DNA from: an uncultured Clostridia bacterium
GTDB lineage: Bacteria; Bacillota; Clostridia; UBA1381
Assembly (NCBI GenBank): GCA_947627795.1
Contig: CANQXJ010000010.1
Coordinates: 1 to 55,929, forward strand
Reading direction: 5' to 3'
DNA length: 55,929 bases
Part shown: one piece after another, positions 1 to 9,600 of the stretch
Numbering within the stretch: the first letter of the stretch is position 1
Layout of the letters: each line of letters begins with the position of its first letter
Translations under genes and position numbers: made by a program
Notes under the pieces: model-generated
What the model was told of the DNA's origin: nothing
Database searches by the model: none
Seen by the model: the letters and a program-made list of their open reading frames with translations, nothing else

Positions 1-656
1 CGGTAATAGCGAATGTTTTACAGATAAATCCGGTATTGGGCGGAGTGCTGTTCGCGGTTATCGCGGTGCTCGGAATTGAGTTTTTCAGGACGCGGTTCGG
101 GCGATTTTCCGAGCTTGCGGCGGTGGTGGTGATGTCGGCGGGAATAGGTCTTACCGCGATTTTTTCCGGATTTATAACGTCGGGGTCGAGCAATCTTTCA
201 AGCTTCCTGTTCGGCTCGATAGTGGCGATCTCCGATTTTGAGCTGTACCTGACGCTCGGCTTGGGCGCGGCTGTTATAGTTGTGTCGATGCTTTTGTATA
301 AGGAATTGTTTTATATATCGTTCGACGAAACGGCGGCAATGCTTTCGGGCGTACCGGTCAAAACGATAAATTTCGTGCTGATGGTACTTACAGCCGTGAC
401 CGTTTCGGTCGCCGCGAGAATAGTCGGAGCGCTGATGATTTCGTCGCTTCTCGTAATACCCGTCGCGGCGGCGATGATGATTGCGAAAAGCTACAAGCAG
501 ACGATGGTTTTATCGGTGGTATTCGCCGAAATTTTCACGATAGCGGGGCTTTTCGCGTCATACTATCTCGATTTGCGCCCGGGCGGAACGATAGTTATAC
601 TGGGCGTTATAGTTTTAATTTTGGTGATGGTTTTTACCGGGGGCAGACGAAGATGA
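1..656 (+). CDS. znuB: Metal ABC transporter permease (ZnuB/ABC-3 family), 5' partial
   Basis: The reading frame is open to the left edge, so the true start lies outside the window; the first full codon is at base 3. The visible 217 residues are almost entirely hydrophobic helices with short loops and no extracytoplasmic domain. They carry the SxNxxSFLFGS-type loop and the helix run typical of ABC-3 permeases that import zinc or manganese. It would form the membrane channel, with an ATPase and a lipoprotein encoded upstream. Its stop overlaps the next start (ATGA, 653-656), so it is translationally coupled to a Fur-family regulator, which favours a zinc (Znu) role over manganese. Metal specificity is inferred from this context. 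Confidence 0.85.
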   Translation, partial: VIANVLQINPVLGGVLFAVIAVLGIEFFRTRFGRFSELAAVVVMSAGIGLTAIFSGFITSGSSNLSSFLFGSIVAISDFELYLTLGLGAAVIVVSMLLYKELFYISFDETAAMLSGVPVKTINFVLMVLTAVTVSVAARIVGALMISSLLVIPVAAAMMIAKSYKQTMVLSVVFAEIFTIAGLFASYYLDLRPGGTIVILGVIVLILVMVFTGGRRR

Positions 657-1042
657 ATATAGGGGAAATTCTGACCGGCGCGGGCTTAAAGCGCACAAAG
701 CAGAGGGAGGCGCTTCTGGAGCTTCTCAAAAATGCGGACAAGCCCATGACGGCTGAAATGATTTACGAAAACACAAAAAATATGTCGCGTTCGACGGTAT
801 ATAGGACGCTCGAAAAATTCCTCGAAAAGGGAATAGTGACGCGCGGCGTGGTACAGGACGGAGACAAGCTGTACTACGAGCTCGCCTGTATGGGACACCG
901 CCATTACGCTATATGCTTAGGCTGTCACGAAATGCGCTACATAGACGTATGCCCGATACATGACGCGAAGGTGAGCAATTTCACGGTGACGGGGCATAAA
1001 CTGGAGCTGTACGGCTACTGCGACAAATGCGCGGCGAAATAG
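653..1042 (+). CDS. Fur-family metal-dependent repressor (Zur- or PerR-like)
   Basis: A 129-residue protein with an N-terminal winged helix (RSTVYRTLEKF at about 46-56, the recognition helix of the Fur family) and a C-terminal metal-binding half. Two CxxC pairs (C88/C91 and C123/C126) form the structural zinc site, and GHRHYAIC is the usual sensing-region motif. It overlaps the metal permease by four bases, which suggests it controls zinc uptake (Zur). However, rubrerythrin lies 64 bp downstream, and PerR-type members control that gene in Clostridia, so PerR cannot be excluded by eye. Family assignment is firm; the sensed signal is not. Confidence 0.9.
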   Translation: MNIGEILTGAGLKRTKQREALLELLKNADKPMTAEMIYENTKNMSRSTVYRTLEKFLEKGIVTRGVVQDGDKLYYELACMGHRHYAICLGCHEMRYIDVCPIHDAKVSNFTVTGHKLELYGYCDKCAAK

Positions 1043-1106
1043 CGCATAAAATATCCTTCTTTCGGAAATACTACCATAAAAAGTATATTTTAAGAGGTGA
1101 TATTTT

Positions 1107-1649
1107 ATGGTAAATTTTGAGAATTCGCGCACTAAGGCAAATCTTATGGCGGCGTTCGCGGGCGAGGCGCAGGCGTGGATGAAATACAGTTTTTACGCCG
1201 ATAAAGCCCGTAAGGACGGATATGAGCAGATTGCGGAGATATTTGAGGAAACGGCGGGAAACGAACGGCAGCACGCGAAAATATGGTTCACCTTAATTCA
1301 CAGCGGCTGCATCGGTATGACCCGGGGAAATCTTCGCGACGCGGCGGGCGGAGAGCATTTCGAGTGGGAGGAGATGTATTCCGAGTTTGAGGACACGGCG
1401 CGCGAGGAGGGGTATAACGATATAGCGGCGCTCTTTAAAGGCGTGGCGCGGATCGAGCGCGACCACGAGGCGCGCTTCAGACAGCTTATCGGCAGCGTCG
1501 AAAACGGACGTGTATTTTCGCGCGACGGTGACGCTGTTTGGATTTGCCGAAAGTGCGGTCATATTCACATCGGTCAGAGCGCTCCCAGGGCATGTCCTAT
1601 ATGCCGCAGTCCGCAGGCGTTTTTTCAGATAAAATCTGAAAATTATTAA
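1107..1649 (+). CDS. rbr: Rubrerythrin
   Basis: A 180-residue non-haem iron protein that reduces hydrogen peroxide in the cytoplasm of anaerobes. Residues 1-135 form the ferritin-like four-helix domain with diiron ligands in E20, the ExxxxERQH segment (E53/H56) and RIERDHE (about 116-121). Residues 145-175 are the rubredoxin-like domain with C147/C150 and C163/C166 binding one iron. Domain order and length match classical rubrerythrin. A GAGGTG ribosome binding site precedes the ATG. A strong terminator follows at 1682-1712, so it is either the last gene of the regulator operon or a single unit. Confidence 0.95.
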   Translation: MVNFENSRTKANLMAAFAGEAQAWMKYSFYADKARKDGYEQIAEIFEETAGNERQHAKIWFTLIHSGCIGMTRGNLRDAAGGEHFEWEEMYSEFEDTAREEGYNDIAALFKGVARIERDHEARFRQLIGSVENGRVFSRDGDAVWICRKCGHIHIGQSAPRACPICRSPQAFFQIKSENY

Positions 1650-1681
1650 TTTGAATCGGAAAATTATTAATGAGCGTCAAT

Positions 1682-1712
1682 GTCGGGAAACTTTTGTTTC
1701 CCGGCATTTTCA
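1682..1712 (+). terminator. Intrinsic terminator after rubrerythrin
   Basis: A 10-bp stem (1682-1691 with 1696-1705, one G-T pair) with a TTTT loop is followed by a T-rich tail. It lies 32 bases after the rubrerythrin stop codon. Confidence 0.85.
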
Positions 1713-1794
1713 TATGATTGTAACAGTTTTTTGCGTGCTCAGCCCTTGCCCTTTGCACGAATTATTAAAAAAATATAAAAATTCCAAAAAATGA

Positions 1795-1823
1795 TTGAAA
1801 AACAAATTATGTTATGCTATAAT
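1795..1823 (+). promoter_or_regulatory. Sigma-A promoter of tig
   Basis: TTGAAA (1795-1800), a 17-bp spacer and TATAAT (1818-1823) in an AT-rich stretch, about 54 bp before the tig start. Close to consensus; it probably drives tig and perhaps clpP-clpX. Confidence 0.8.
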
Positions 1824-1876
1824 GTATCGTATGTTAATATGTCCGAAAAAGGATAATAAGGAGGAATTTAATCACT

Positions 1877-3163
1877 ATGGCAGTGAAACAGGAACAAATC
1901 GAAAAAAATCTCGTAAAGCTCACCTTTGAGGTCAGCGCTGAGGACTTTAACAAGGCTATTAACAGAGCATTCTCAAAGAACGCTAAGAGATTCAATATCC
2001 CGGGATTCAGAAAGGGTAAGGCTCCCAGAGCAATTGTCGAGAAGTATTACACCGAAGCGGTATTTTATGACGACGCTATCAACGACGTGCTTCCGGCGGC
2101 GTATGAAGAGGCGATCAACGAATCCGGTTTGGAAGTTGTGGCAAAGCCCGAGATAGATGTTGATGAGATCAAAAAGGGCGAGCCGGTCGTTTTCACGGCG
2201 CTCGTTACAACAAAACCCGAGGTGACCTTAGGCGAATATAAAGGTATAGAGGTAGCAAAAATTGACTATACTGTAACAGACGAGGACGTTGACAAGGACA
2301 TTGAAGCAACACAGAAAAAGAACGCGAGACTTGTCACCATGGACGATAAAATGCTCGCGGTAGGCGATATAGCTGTTATAGACTTCGAAGGCTTCGTTGA
2401 CGGCGAGCCGTTCGACGGCGGCAAGGGCGAGGACTACGAGCTTGAAATCGGTTCGGGCACGTTTATTCCGGGCTTTGAGGAGCAGCTCGCCGGAGCTAAG
2501 GCGGGCGACCTCGTTGACGTAAAGGTCACATTCCCCGAGGAGTATCACGCTAAGGAGCTTGCCGGAGAGGAAGCGTTATTCAAGGTAACAGTCAAGGACG
2601 TAAAGGTTCGCGAGCTTCCTGCTCTCGACGACGATTTCGCAAGCGAGGTAAGCGAATTTGACACTATGAACGAATACAGAGCGGACGTGAGAAAGAAGCT
2701 CGAAGCGGCGGCTGAGAACAGAGCTAAGGCTCAGACAGAGGATAACGTTGTCGAAGCGGCGGTCAAGAATGCGGAGCTTGAAATTCCTGACGCTATGGTC
2801 GAGGCTCAGATCGACAGCAACGTGCGCGATTTCGAACAGAGAATTTCATATCAGGGTATGAGCGTTGATATGTATCTGCAGTACACCGGTCAGACAATGG
2901 AGCAGTTCCGCGAGCAGTTCAGAGAACAGGCTAAGAAGCAGATCTCAGGCTCTCTCGTGCTTGAGGCTATAATGAAGAAGGAAGGCATCGAGACAGGACC
3001 GGAGGAGCTGGAGCTTAATCTCGTCGACATGGCTAAGAAGTATAATATGGAGCTTGACAAGCTTAAGGAGCTTATGGGTGAAAGAGAAATGGAAAGCCTG
3101 AAAAAGGACGTCGCTATGCGCAAGACGATCGAAATGCTTGTGAATAACGCTGTTATGAAATAA
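1877..3163 (+). CDS. tig: Trigger factor, ribosome-associated chaperone and prolyl isomerase
   Basis: A 428-residue cytoplasmic chaperone that binds the ribosome exit tunnel and catches nascent chains. The ribosome-docking signature GFRKGKAPR is at residues 43-51 in the N-terminal domain. An FKBP-type prolyl isomerase domain follows at about 150-245 (GDIAVIDFEGFVDG, FIPGFEEQLAGAK). The long helical C-terminal arms carry the substrate-binding surface. Length and domain order are standard. AAGGAGG at 1858-1864 supports the ATG at 1877. It is followed 66 bp later by clpP and clpX, the common Firmicute order linking folding with degradation. Confidence 0.97.
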   Translation: MAVKQEQIEKNLVKLTFEVSAEDFNKAINRAFSKNAKRFNIPGFRKGKAPRAIVEKYYTEAVFYDDAINDVLPAAYEEAINESGLEVVAKPEIDVDEIKKGEPVVFTALVTTKPEVTLGEYKGIEVAKIDYTVTDEDVDKDIEATQKKNARLVTMDDKMLAVGDIAVIDFEGFVDGEPFDGGKGEDYELEIGSGTFIPGFEEQLAGAKAGDLVDVKVTFPEEYHAKELAGEEALFKVTVKDVKVRELPALDDDFASEVSEFDTMNEYRADVRKKLEAAAENRAKAQTEDNVVEAAVKNAELEIPDAMVEAQIDSNVRDFEQRISYQGMSVDMYLQYTGQTMEQFREQFREQAKKQISGSLVLEAIMKKEGIETGPEELELNLVDMAKKYNMELDKLKELMGEREMESLKKDVAMRKTIEMLVNNAVMK

Positions 3164-3229
3164 ATTTGGATTACGGAATAAATTTATTTATATAATATTT
3201 TGATTAAAATCGGAAAGGAATGTTGATAT

Positions 3230-3820
3230 ATGGCTTTAGTACCTATGGTCGTGGAGCAGACAAACCGCGGCGAGCGCTCGTATGACATTTATTCGAGACT
3301 TTTGGAGGACAGAATAATTTTCCTCGCAGACCAGGTTGACGACGCTACAGCGAGCCTCGTTGTCGCGCAGATGCTGTTTCTCGAAGCGAAGGATCCCGAT
3401 AAGGACATTCAGTTCTATATAGACAGCCCGGGCGGCTCGATTACCGCGGGCATGGCGATTTACGACACGATGCAGTACATCAAGTGCGACGTGTCCACGA
3501 TATGCATCGGTATGGCGGCGAGCATGGGCGCGTTCCTGCTCACAGCCGGAACAAAGGGAAAGCGTTTCGCTCTCCCCAACAGCGAGGTTATGATCCATCA
3601 GCCGTTAATCAGCGGCGGCTTAAGCGGTCAGGCGACGGACGTTAAGATTTACACCGATCATCTCGTCGCGACAAAGGAGAAGATGAACAGAATCTTAGCC
3701 GAGCGCACCGGACAGCCGTATGAAAAGGTATGCGCCGACACGGAAAGAGATAACTTTATGACAGCAGAGGAAGCAAAGGCGTACGGACTTATCGACGACG
3801 TTATTGTGTCGAGAAAGTAA
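3230..3820 (+). CDS. clpP: ATP-dependent Clp protease proteolytic subunit
   Basis: A 196-residue serine protease that forms the two-ring chamber of the Clp protease. The catalytic triad is visible as S98 ([10 protein letters not shown]), H123 (MIHQPL) and D174 (TERDNF). The loop after the His motif is two residues longer than in E. coli ClpP (ISGGLS before GQATD). AAAGGAA precedes the ATG. clpX begins 20 bp after the stop, so the two are almost certainly co-transcribed. A TATAAT in the 66-bp gap after tig could give clpPX an extra promoter, but no good -35 box was found. Confidence 0.97.
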   Translation: MALVPMVVEQTNRGERSYDIYSRLLEDRIIFLADQVDDATASLVVAQMLFLEAKDPDKDIQFYIDSPGGSITAGMAIYDTMQYIKCDVSTICIGMAASMGAFLLTAGTKGKRFALPNSEVMIHQPLISGGLSGQATDVKIYTDHLVATKEKMNRILAERTGQPYEKVCADTERDNFMTAEEAKAYGLIDDVIVSRK

Positions 3821-3840
3821 TTTTGCGAGAGGTGTAGGAT

Positions 3841-5118
3841 ATGGAGGATAAAAAACAAAAGCGCTGCTCATTCTGCGGCAGGCCCGAAAACGAGGTGAGC
3901 AAGCTCTTATCGGGTCCCGGAAACGTGTATATATGCGACGCATGCGTTGCCACGTGCAACTATATACTCGAAGGCGAGCTGGATACGGAGTATGACAGCG
4001 CGGAGCTTCCGAAGCCGAAAGAAATAAAGGAGTTCCTCGATCAGTATGTAATCGGCCAGGAAAAGGCAAAAAAGATTTTGTCCGTCGCGGTGTACAATCA
4101 CTATAAGCGAATAGACCATATGCTGTCGGCGGGAAACGTTGAGCTTCAGAAGAGCAACATTCTCATGGTAGGTCCGACAGGCTCGGGAAAGACGTTTCTT
4201 GTGCAGAATTTGGCAAGAATACTGAACGTGCCGTTCGCGATCGCGGACGCTACTTCACTTACTGAGGCGGGCTACGTCGGCGAGGACGTGGAAAATATCC
4301 TCTTAAAGCTAATTCAGGCGGCTGATTATGACGTCGAGGCTGCCGAGAGGGGTATAGTTTATATCGACGAAATAGATAAAATAGCGAGAAAAACGGAAAA
4401 TCCGTCAATCACGCGCGACGTGAGCGGCGAGGGAGTTCAGCAGGCACTTTTAAAGGTGCTCGAAGGAACGGTCGCGTCAGTGCCGCCGCAGGGCGGACGC
4501 AAGCACCCGCATCAGGAGCTTATTCAGATCGACACGACGAATATCCTGTTCATATGCGGCGGAGCGTTTGACGGTATAGAAAAGATAATAGGCGACAGGG
4601 TAGGGAAGCAGTCGCTCGGTTTCGGCGCTAAAATCGAAAGCAGGAAGGAAATGAACCTGACCGAAATTTTAGAGCAGCTTCTCCCGCAGGATTTGCTTAA
4701 ATACGGGCTTATTCCCGAATTTATCGGCAGACTTCCCGTGTTCGCAAAGCTCGACCAGCTCGACCGCGACACGCTCATAACAATCCTCACAGAGCCGAAA
4801 AATGCGCTTGTTAAGCAGTATGAGGCGCTTATGGAATTTGACGGAGTGAAGCTAAAATTCGACAAGGACGCTGTTGCGGCGATAGCGGATAAGGCGATAG
4901 AACGCAACACCGGAGCGCGCGGACTGCGCTCGATCATCGAGGAAACGATGTCGGACATAATGTTCGAAGCGCCGTCCGACGAGGATATAATCGAAATCAA
5001 AATCACGAAGGAGTGCATAACCGACGGAGCGGAGCCGGCAATAAAACGCAAAAAGCGCGAAACGCTTCATGAGCAGCTCGAAATAGAAACGCTTCCGAAG
5101 GACGGCACACTCGGTTAA
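3841..5118 (+). CDS. clpX: Clp protease ATP-binding subunit ClpX
   Basis: A 425-residue AAA+ unfoldase that feeds substrates to ClpP. The N-terminal C4 zinc domain uses C9/C12 and C32/C35. Walker A (GPTGSGKT) is at 111-118, Walker B (VYIDEIDK, acidic pair 176-177) follows, the GYVG pore loop is near 144-147, and the sensor-2 motif NTGARGLR lies in the C-terminal lid. Length and order are those of ClpX. GAGAGGTG upstream provides the ribosome binding site. The 63-bp spacer to lysA contains no clear terminator, so read-through into lysA is possible. Confidence 0.97.
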   Translation: MEDKKQKRCSFCGRPENEVSKLLSGPGNVYICDACVATCNYILEGELDTEYDSAELPKPKEIKEFLDQYVIGQEKAKKILSVAVYNHYKRIDHMLSAGNVELQKSNILMVGPTGSGKTFLVQNLARILNVPFAIADATSLTEAGYVGEDVENILLKLIQAADYDVEAAERGIVYIDEIDKIARKTENPSITRDVSGEGVQQALLKVLEGTVASVPPQGGRKHPHQELIQIDTTNILFICGGAFDGIEKIIGDRVGKQSLGFGAKIESRKEMNLTEILEQLLPQDLLKYGLIPEFIGRLPVFAKLDQLDRDTLITILTEPKNALVKQYEALMEFDGVKLKFDKDAVAAIADKAIERNTGARGLRSIIEETMSDIMFEAPSDEDIIEIKITKECITDGAEPAIKRKKRETLHEQLEIETLPKDGTLG

Positions 5119-5182
5119 AAAATTTTTAAAATACAATTTGATTTAAAACACAGTATGAAAAACACAAAAAGGGGGAAAATCA

Positions 5183-6481
5183 ATGTTTGTATCGGAGAAT
5201 TTATCGGTCAACGAAAAGGGACATCTTGTGATAGGCAAAAACGACGCGGTGGAGCTTGCGAAGGAATTCGGCACTCCGCTCTATGTGCTCGACGAGGACT
5301 TAATCAGAAAGCACTGCCGCGTTTACAGGGACGCGATGGATAAATACTACGGCGGCAACGGACTTGTGCTTTACGCAAGCAAGGCGTTTTGCTCGCTCTA
5401 CATATGCCGCGTGGCGAAGGAAGAAGGACTCGGCCTCGACGTTGTTTCGGGCGGAGAGCTGTACACCGCGCTTAAGGCAGATTTTCCTATGGATAAGGTC
5501 TATTTTCACGGCAATAATAAAACCGTTGATGAGATAGAGCTTGCGGTTAAAAACGGCGTGGGACATTTTATCGTGGACAATATCTACGAGCTTGAAACGC
5601 TTAACGAAACCGCGAAAAAAGCCGGAATTGTGCAGAAAATTATGTTTCGGATCAAGCCCGGCGTGGACGCTCATACTCACAGCTTTATTCAAACCGGTCA
5701 GATCGATTCAAAGTTCGGCGTTGCGCTCGAAAACGGCGAGGCGTTTGAAATCATTAAAAGGGCAAGCGAAATGTCAAACGTGAAGGTTGACGGTATTCAT
5801 TGCCATATAGGCTCGCAGATATTCGATATTGAGCCGTTCCGCAAAGCCGCGGAAATTATGATGAATTTCATCGGAGATTTGAAGGACAAGCTCGGTCTTG
5901 AAATTGATATGTTAAACTTAGGCGGCGGCTACGGTATAATGTATACCGAAAGCGACGATCCCGTTCCGTATGACGAGTATATCCGTCATATAAGCGGGAT
6001 CGTTAAGGAAACCGCAGAGAAAAGGGGAGTGAAGGTTCCGTTTATTTTAATGGAGCCCGGACGCTCGATAGTTGCTCCTGCGGGAGTTACGCTTTACACA
6101 GTCGGCGGAGTGAAGGATATAAAGAACGTACGCAAGTACGTATCCGTTGACGGAGGTATGGGCGACAATCCGAGATACATTATGTATCAGTCGGAATACG
6201 AAGCGGTTATCGCGAACAAGGCAAACGCCGAGCGTACCGAAAAGGTGACGATAGCGGGCAAGTGCTGCGAGTCCGGCGACATACTGTTAAAGGACGCTGT
6301 GATGCCGGAAATTCACGTGGGTGACACGCTCGCGGTATTGGCTACGGGAGCTTACAACTATTCAATGGCGAGCAATTATAACAGAATTCCGCGTCCCGCC
6401 GTTGTCGCGGTTTCTGACGGAAACGCGAAGGTGGTTATAAAGCGCGAAACGTACGAGGATTTGATTTGCAATGATCTGTAA
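5183..6481 (+). CDS. lysA: Diaminopimelate decarboxylase
   Basis: A 432-residue PLP enzyme that decarboxylates meso-diaminopimelate to L-lysine, the last step of lysine synthesis. The fold-III PLP lysine is K67 (LYASKAF). The HIGSQI segment, the glycine loop LNLGGGYGI and EPGRSIVAPAG bind the cofactor phosphate and substrate, and CCESGDIL carries the cysteine/glutamate contributed across the dimer. The GGGGG site just upstream supports the ATG at 5183. A terminator follows immediately at 6498. Nothing unusual was seen. Confidence 0.96.
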   Translation: MFVSENLSVNEKGHLVIGKNDAVELAKEFGTPLYVLDEDLIRKHCRVYRDAMDKYYGGNGLVLYASKAFCSLYICRVAKEEGLGLDVVSGGELYTALKADFPMDKVYFHGNNKTVDEIELAVKNGVGHFIVDNIYELETLNETAKKAGIVQKIMFRIKPGVDAHTHSFIQTGQIDSKFGVALENGEAFEIIKRASEMSNVKVDGIHCHIGSQIFDIEPFRKAAEIMMNFIGDLKDKLGLEIDMLNLGGGYGIMYTESDDPVPYDEYIRHISGIVKETAEKRGVKVPFILMEPGRSIVAPAGVTLYTVGGVKDIKNVRKYVSVDGGMGDNPRYIMYQSEYEAVIANKANAERTEKVTIAGKCCESGDILLKDAVMPEIHVGDTLAVLATGAYNYSMASNYNRIPRPAVVAVSDGNAKVVIKRETYEDLICNDL

Positions 6482-6497
6482 GAAGGTAAATGAAAAG

Positions 6498-6527
6498 GCT
6501 TCGGGATTTAATCCCGAAGCTTTTTTT
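6498..6527 (+). terminator. Intrinsic terminator after lysA
   Basis: A perfect 10-bp stem (6498-6507 with 6511-6520) with a 3-nt loop and seven T residues, 17 bases after the lysA stop. Confidence 0.92.
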
Positions 6528-6542
6528 GATATAAATCCGTTA

Positions 6543-6577
6543 TAATAAAACAATCCCGCGGATTTCTCCGCGGGATT
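6543..6577 (-). terminator. Intrinsic terminator of the GH2 gene
   Basis: A perfect 11-bp stem (6552-6562 with 6567-6577) that, read on the minus strand, is followed by GTTTTATTATA. It sits 34 bases after the stop of the GH2 gene and faces the lysA terminator. Confidence 0.85.
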
Positions 6578-6611
6578 ATTCGGTTTATGCTTTTTGTGTA
6601 TTAAACCCTGA

Positions 6612-9600
6612 TTATTTAACGGCTATGCCCGTTTTGATTTCAGATATGCCGTTTATCTTGCCCGCCATCTTGATGATATAGCTGCCTGATGCGGCATTCG
6701 GGATATTAACCGTTGTAACCTTTGCAAGGTCAGCGCCGTTTACCTGTTTGATGTAAACAACATCGCTGTCCTTGACGCTCGTCGTTACCGTTTCGGGCTT
6801 TACAACCATTACGATAACAGGCTTTGAAGCGTCGAACGCGGGAGCCTTCGTGAATGAAAGCGTGTTGCCGCTAAACGTTGCCTCTATCGTGCCGTCAGCC
6901 TCGGTTACCGCTTCGTTCTCGCTGTTCGAGGTCATCGTGTAGATGTAGAGAACGTCGCTGTCCTTATTGAATCCTTCGGGCATGGGAGCGTCCATGGGTA
7001 TCGCCGAAATCTCCTCGCGCGCTATGTTCTTCGCCGACATCTTCCTTGTCGTAACGCTCTTAAGAGTCGTTTCCGTGCTGTCGTATACAGCTACGATAAA
7101 TGTTACCGTGTCGGAATACGCGAAGTTCTTCGTAACCTTGAGCTGCGTTACCTTTGAGTAATCGTCATTGAATCCAATCTTATTTACCGCGAATATGTCG
7201 CCGGACTGGATCGTAACCTTAACCTCATCATGAAGTGTTCCGTCAAGTGTCTGCGCTCTGAGATATACCGTCTGCGGTTCAGCCATTGCGTCAACCGTCA
7301 TCTTACCCGATGTGTCAACCGTGATAAGATCCGAACCGAGAGGAGCGGTGTTGTCCTCGTTGTATACGACCCATCTGATAAGACCCGCGAGCGTATTTCC
7401 GAACGGAACACCCTTACGGAGCGCCGTAGCCGTACCCTGAATAGACTGACCGGCGAACATTGTATCCTTGTCAACGCTTGCCTTAAGCTCATCGGGAACG
7501 ATCTTCGCGCAGTATACGTTATCAACGCAGGTGTTCGGATTGATTCCTATATGGTTAGCCGTGCTCTCGGAGAGGTTTCTCATCGGAATGCCCTCCGCAA
7601 CGTACGGCTTGCCTTCCTCGCCCGTTTCGGGGTTGACGCGTTTACCGTCAACATATTTGTAAACTATAAGGTTAGCGTACGAGTTCGGACTTGTGCCTGT
7701 CGCGCACATGATCTGAACATTGTACCATGATTTGGTATCAACACTGCAATACGTGTTTGTGTTGCTGCTGTCTCTTACTATGCCGAGCTTGCCGCCCTTA
7801 TAAGTAACCTGCAAGCCCTGCTTGCCCTTATTATTATTCCAAATAGTCCAGCCCGCGCCTTCGCCGCCAAACTTGAGGTCTGCGCTGTAGAGAACGTTTT
7901 CGCTGTTGTCGCTCGGGAAGCCGACAAAGTCTGTGGCTGCGGTTACTTTATAGTAGCCCGAGCCGTCCCATGAACCGTCAACAATTTCACGTCCTGTTAC
8001 AACTTCCTCGCACGCGTCGCCGGATACGAATACGTCCTCGTTTCCTTCCTCACCGTCGAGAATCATTGTTCCGGGCTTAACAGTAAGCTTAATATCCGCG
8101 GAAGCGCTGCCGGATATGTTGGACGCTCTTACGGTTATTGTCTGAGGAATTACGTCCTCGGTTACCTCTACCTTGCCGTTTGTAACATTAATGCAGGTAT
8201 TGCCCGTTTCGCGTATTCCGGCTTCGTTAAGAACCGTCCATACTATATCGTCGTTTGCCGGTGTGACAGCCGCATCGTTCATTTTCGCCGATACGGTGAT
8301 TTCAGCCGGTTCGCCAAGACGAACATAATCCTGCTCGCTTGAGAGCTCTATACTGTTAAACGTGTCATGCGACGTGTCTATCGCTGTTATATTGATTCTT
8401 ACCTCTCCGTACGGATTGCCCGCGGTCTTGGCGGTCGCTCTTACAACAACAGGCTGGGTTTTCGTTTCGGCTGTTGTGATGAGCACGCTATTTTCAATTT
8501 TTATCGTATCGTCGTTAAGCGGATTTCCTTCCGTGTCATAGAGTGACCATTCAAACTCCGGAATAGTTACCGCCGCGCCGTTTCTCTTTGCAGTCGCCGA
8601 CAGCATTACGTTTTCATTGGCTTTTATGTCGGTCTTTACCGCCGAAACCTCAACTGTGTTCGCGTAAAGCGATGTAACCGAAACATTGTCAACGCTTATA
8701 CCGTTTGTAACCTCCAGTCTGTCCGCAAGATAGTTGCTGGAATTACCGAAGTTTCTCAGGTTCATACCCTTTGTCGCCTGAATTTCCTTAGGAGTATCTC
8801 CGTCAAGACTGTACAGCCAGCAGTCAGCATACGCGTTATCGATCGCCATTGTGCCCTCGATAACAAGTCTGTACCACTTGCCCGTTTGAATCGCGCCGAG
8901 ATTCTGCCACGAGCTTCCGCCTGTCTGCGTTCTGAAGTTTGCGCCATCGAACGAGAGCAGCGGACCTGTTTTGTTGTGGCTATTGGTAAATCGCATTGTC
9001 GGCGATACGGGGTTTCCTTCAGAATCGGGTATAGTAGCTTCGTCAAAGCGGAAGTCGATCGAGATGCGGCTTTCCTTATTGAGCGTGTTGCCCAAATCCG
9101 TAACGAATATGTTGCCTACGGTTTCCGTCGGAGTCAGACAGCCGTTCGGCTGGTCGTCATATGTGAGATTGAGTACATTAGTCTCGCAAAGCGCCGGATC
9201 CATTGTCGAAGCAGGCACTATTGCTTTTGCCTCGCATATCGGCGTCATCTCTCCCAATGAATTCCAAAGCATCGCCTTGTGTTCGCTTCCGCTTGACAAA
9301 ATTTCCTCCGGAACCGTCACATACTTTGCCTTATTTGCTTCAAGGTCAACATTCTGTGAAACTACCTTAACAAGCTTGCCGTTATCGTAAGATGCGAATA
9401 TAAGGCACGCGCCTTTAATCGCCTCCGGCGAGGTGAGTGTCACCGTTTCGTGGTCATAAGACATTTCGCCTTGAACGGACATGAGAGAAACTTCGCCGTT
9501 AAGCGACGCCGTCGATGACGCGTTGTACGTTATAGCGCAAGTTTTAGCTTCCGTGTCCTTTGTGATAGTTACGCCGGGTATGACGCCGATTACAGCGCTG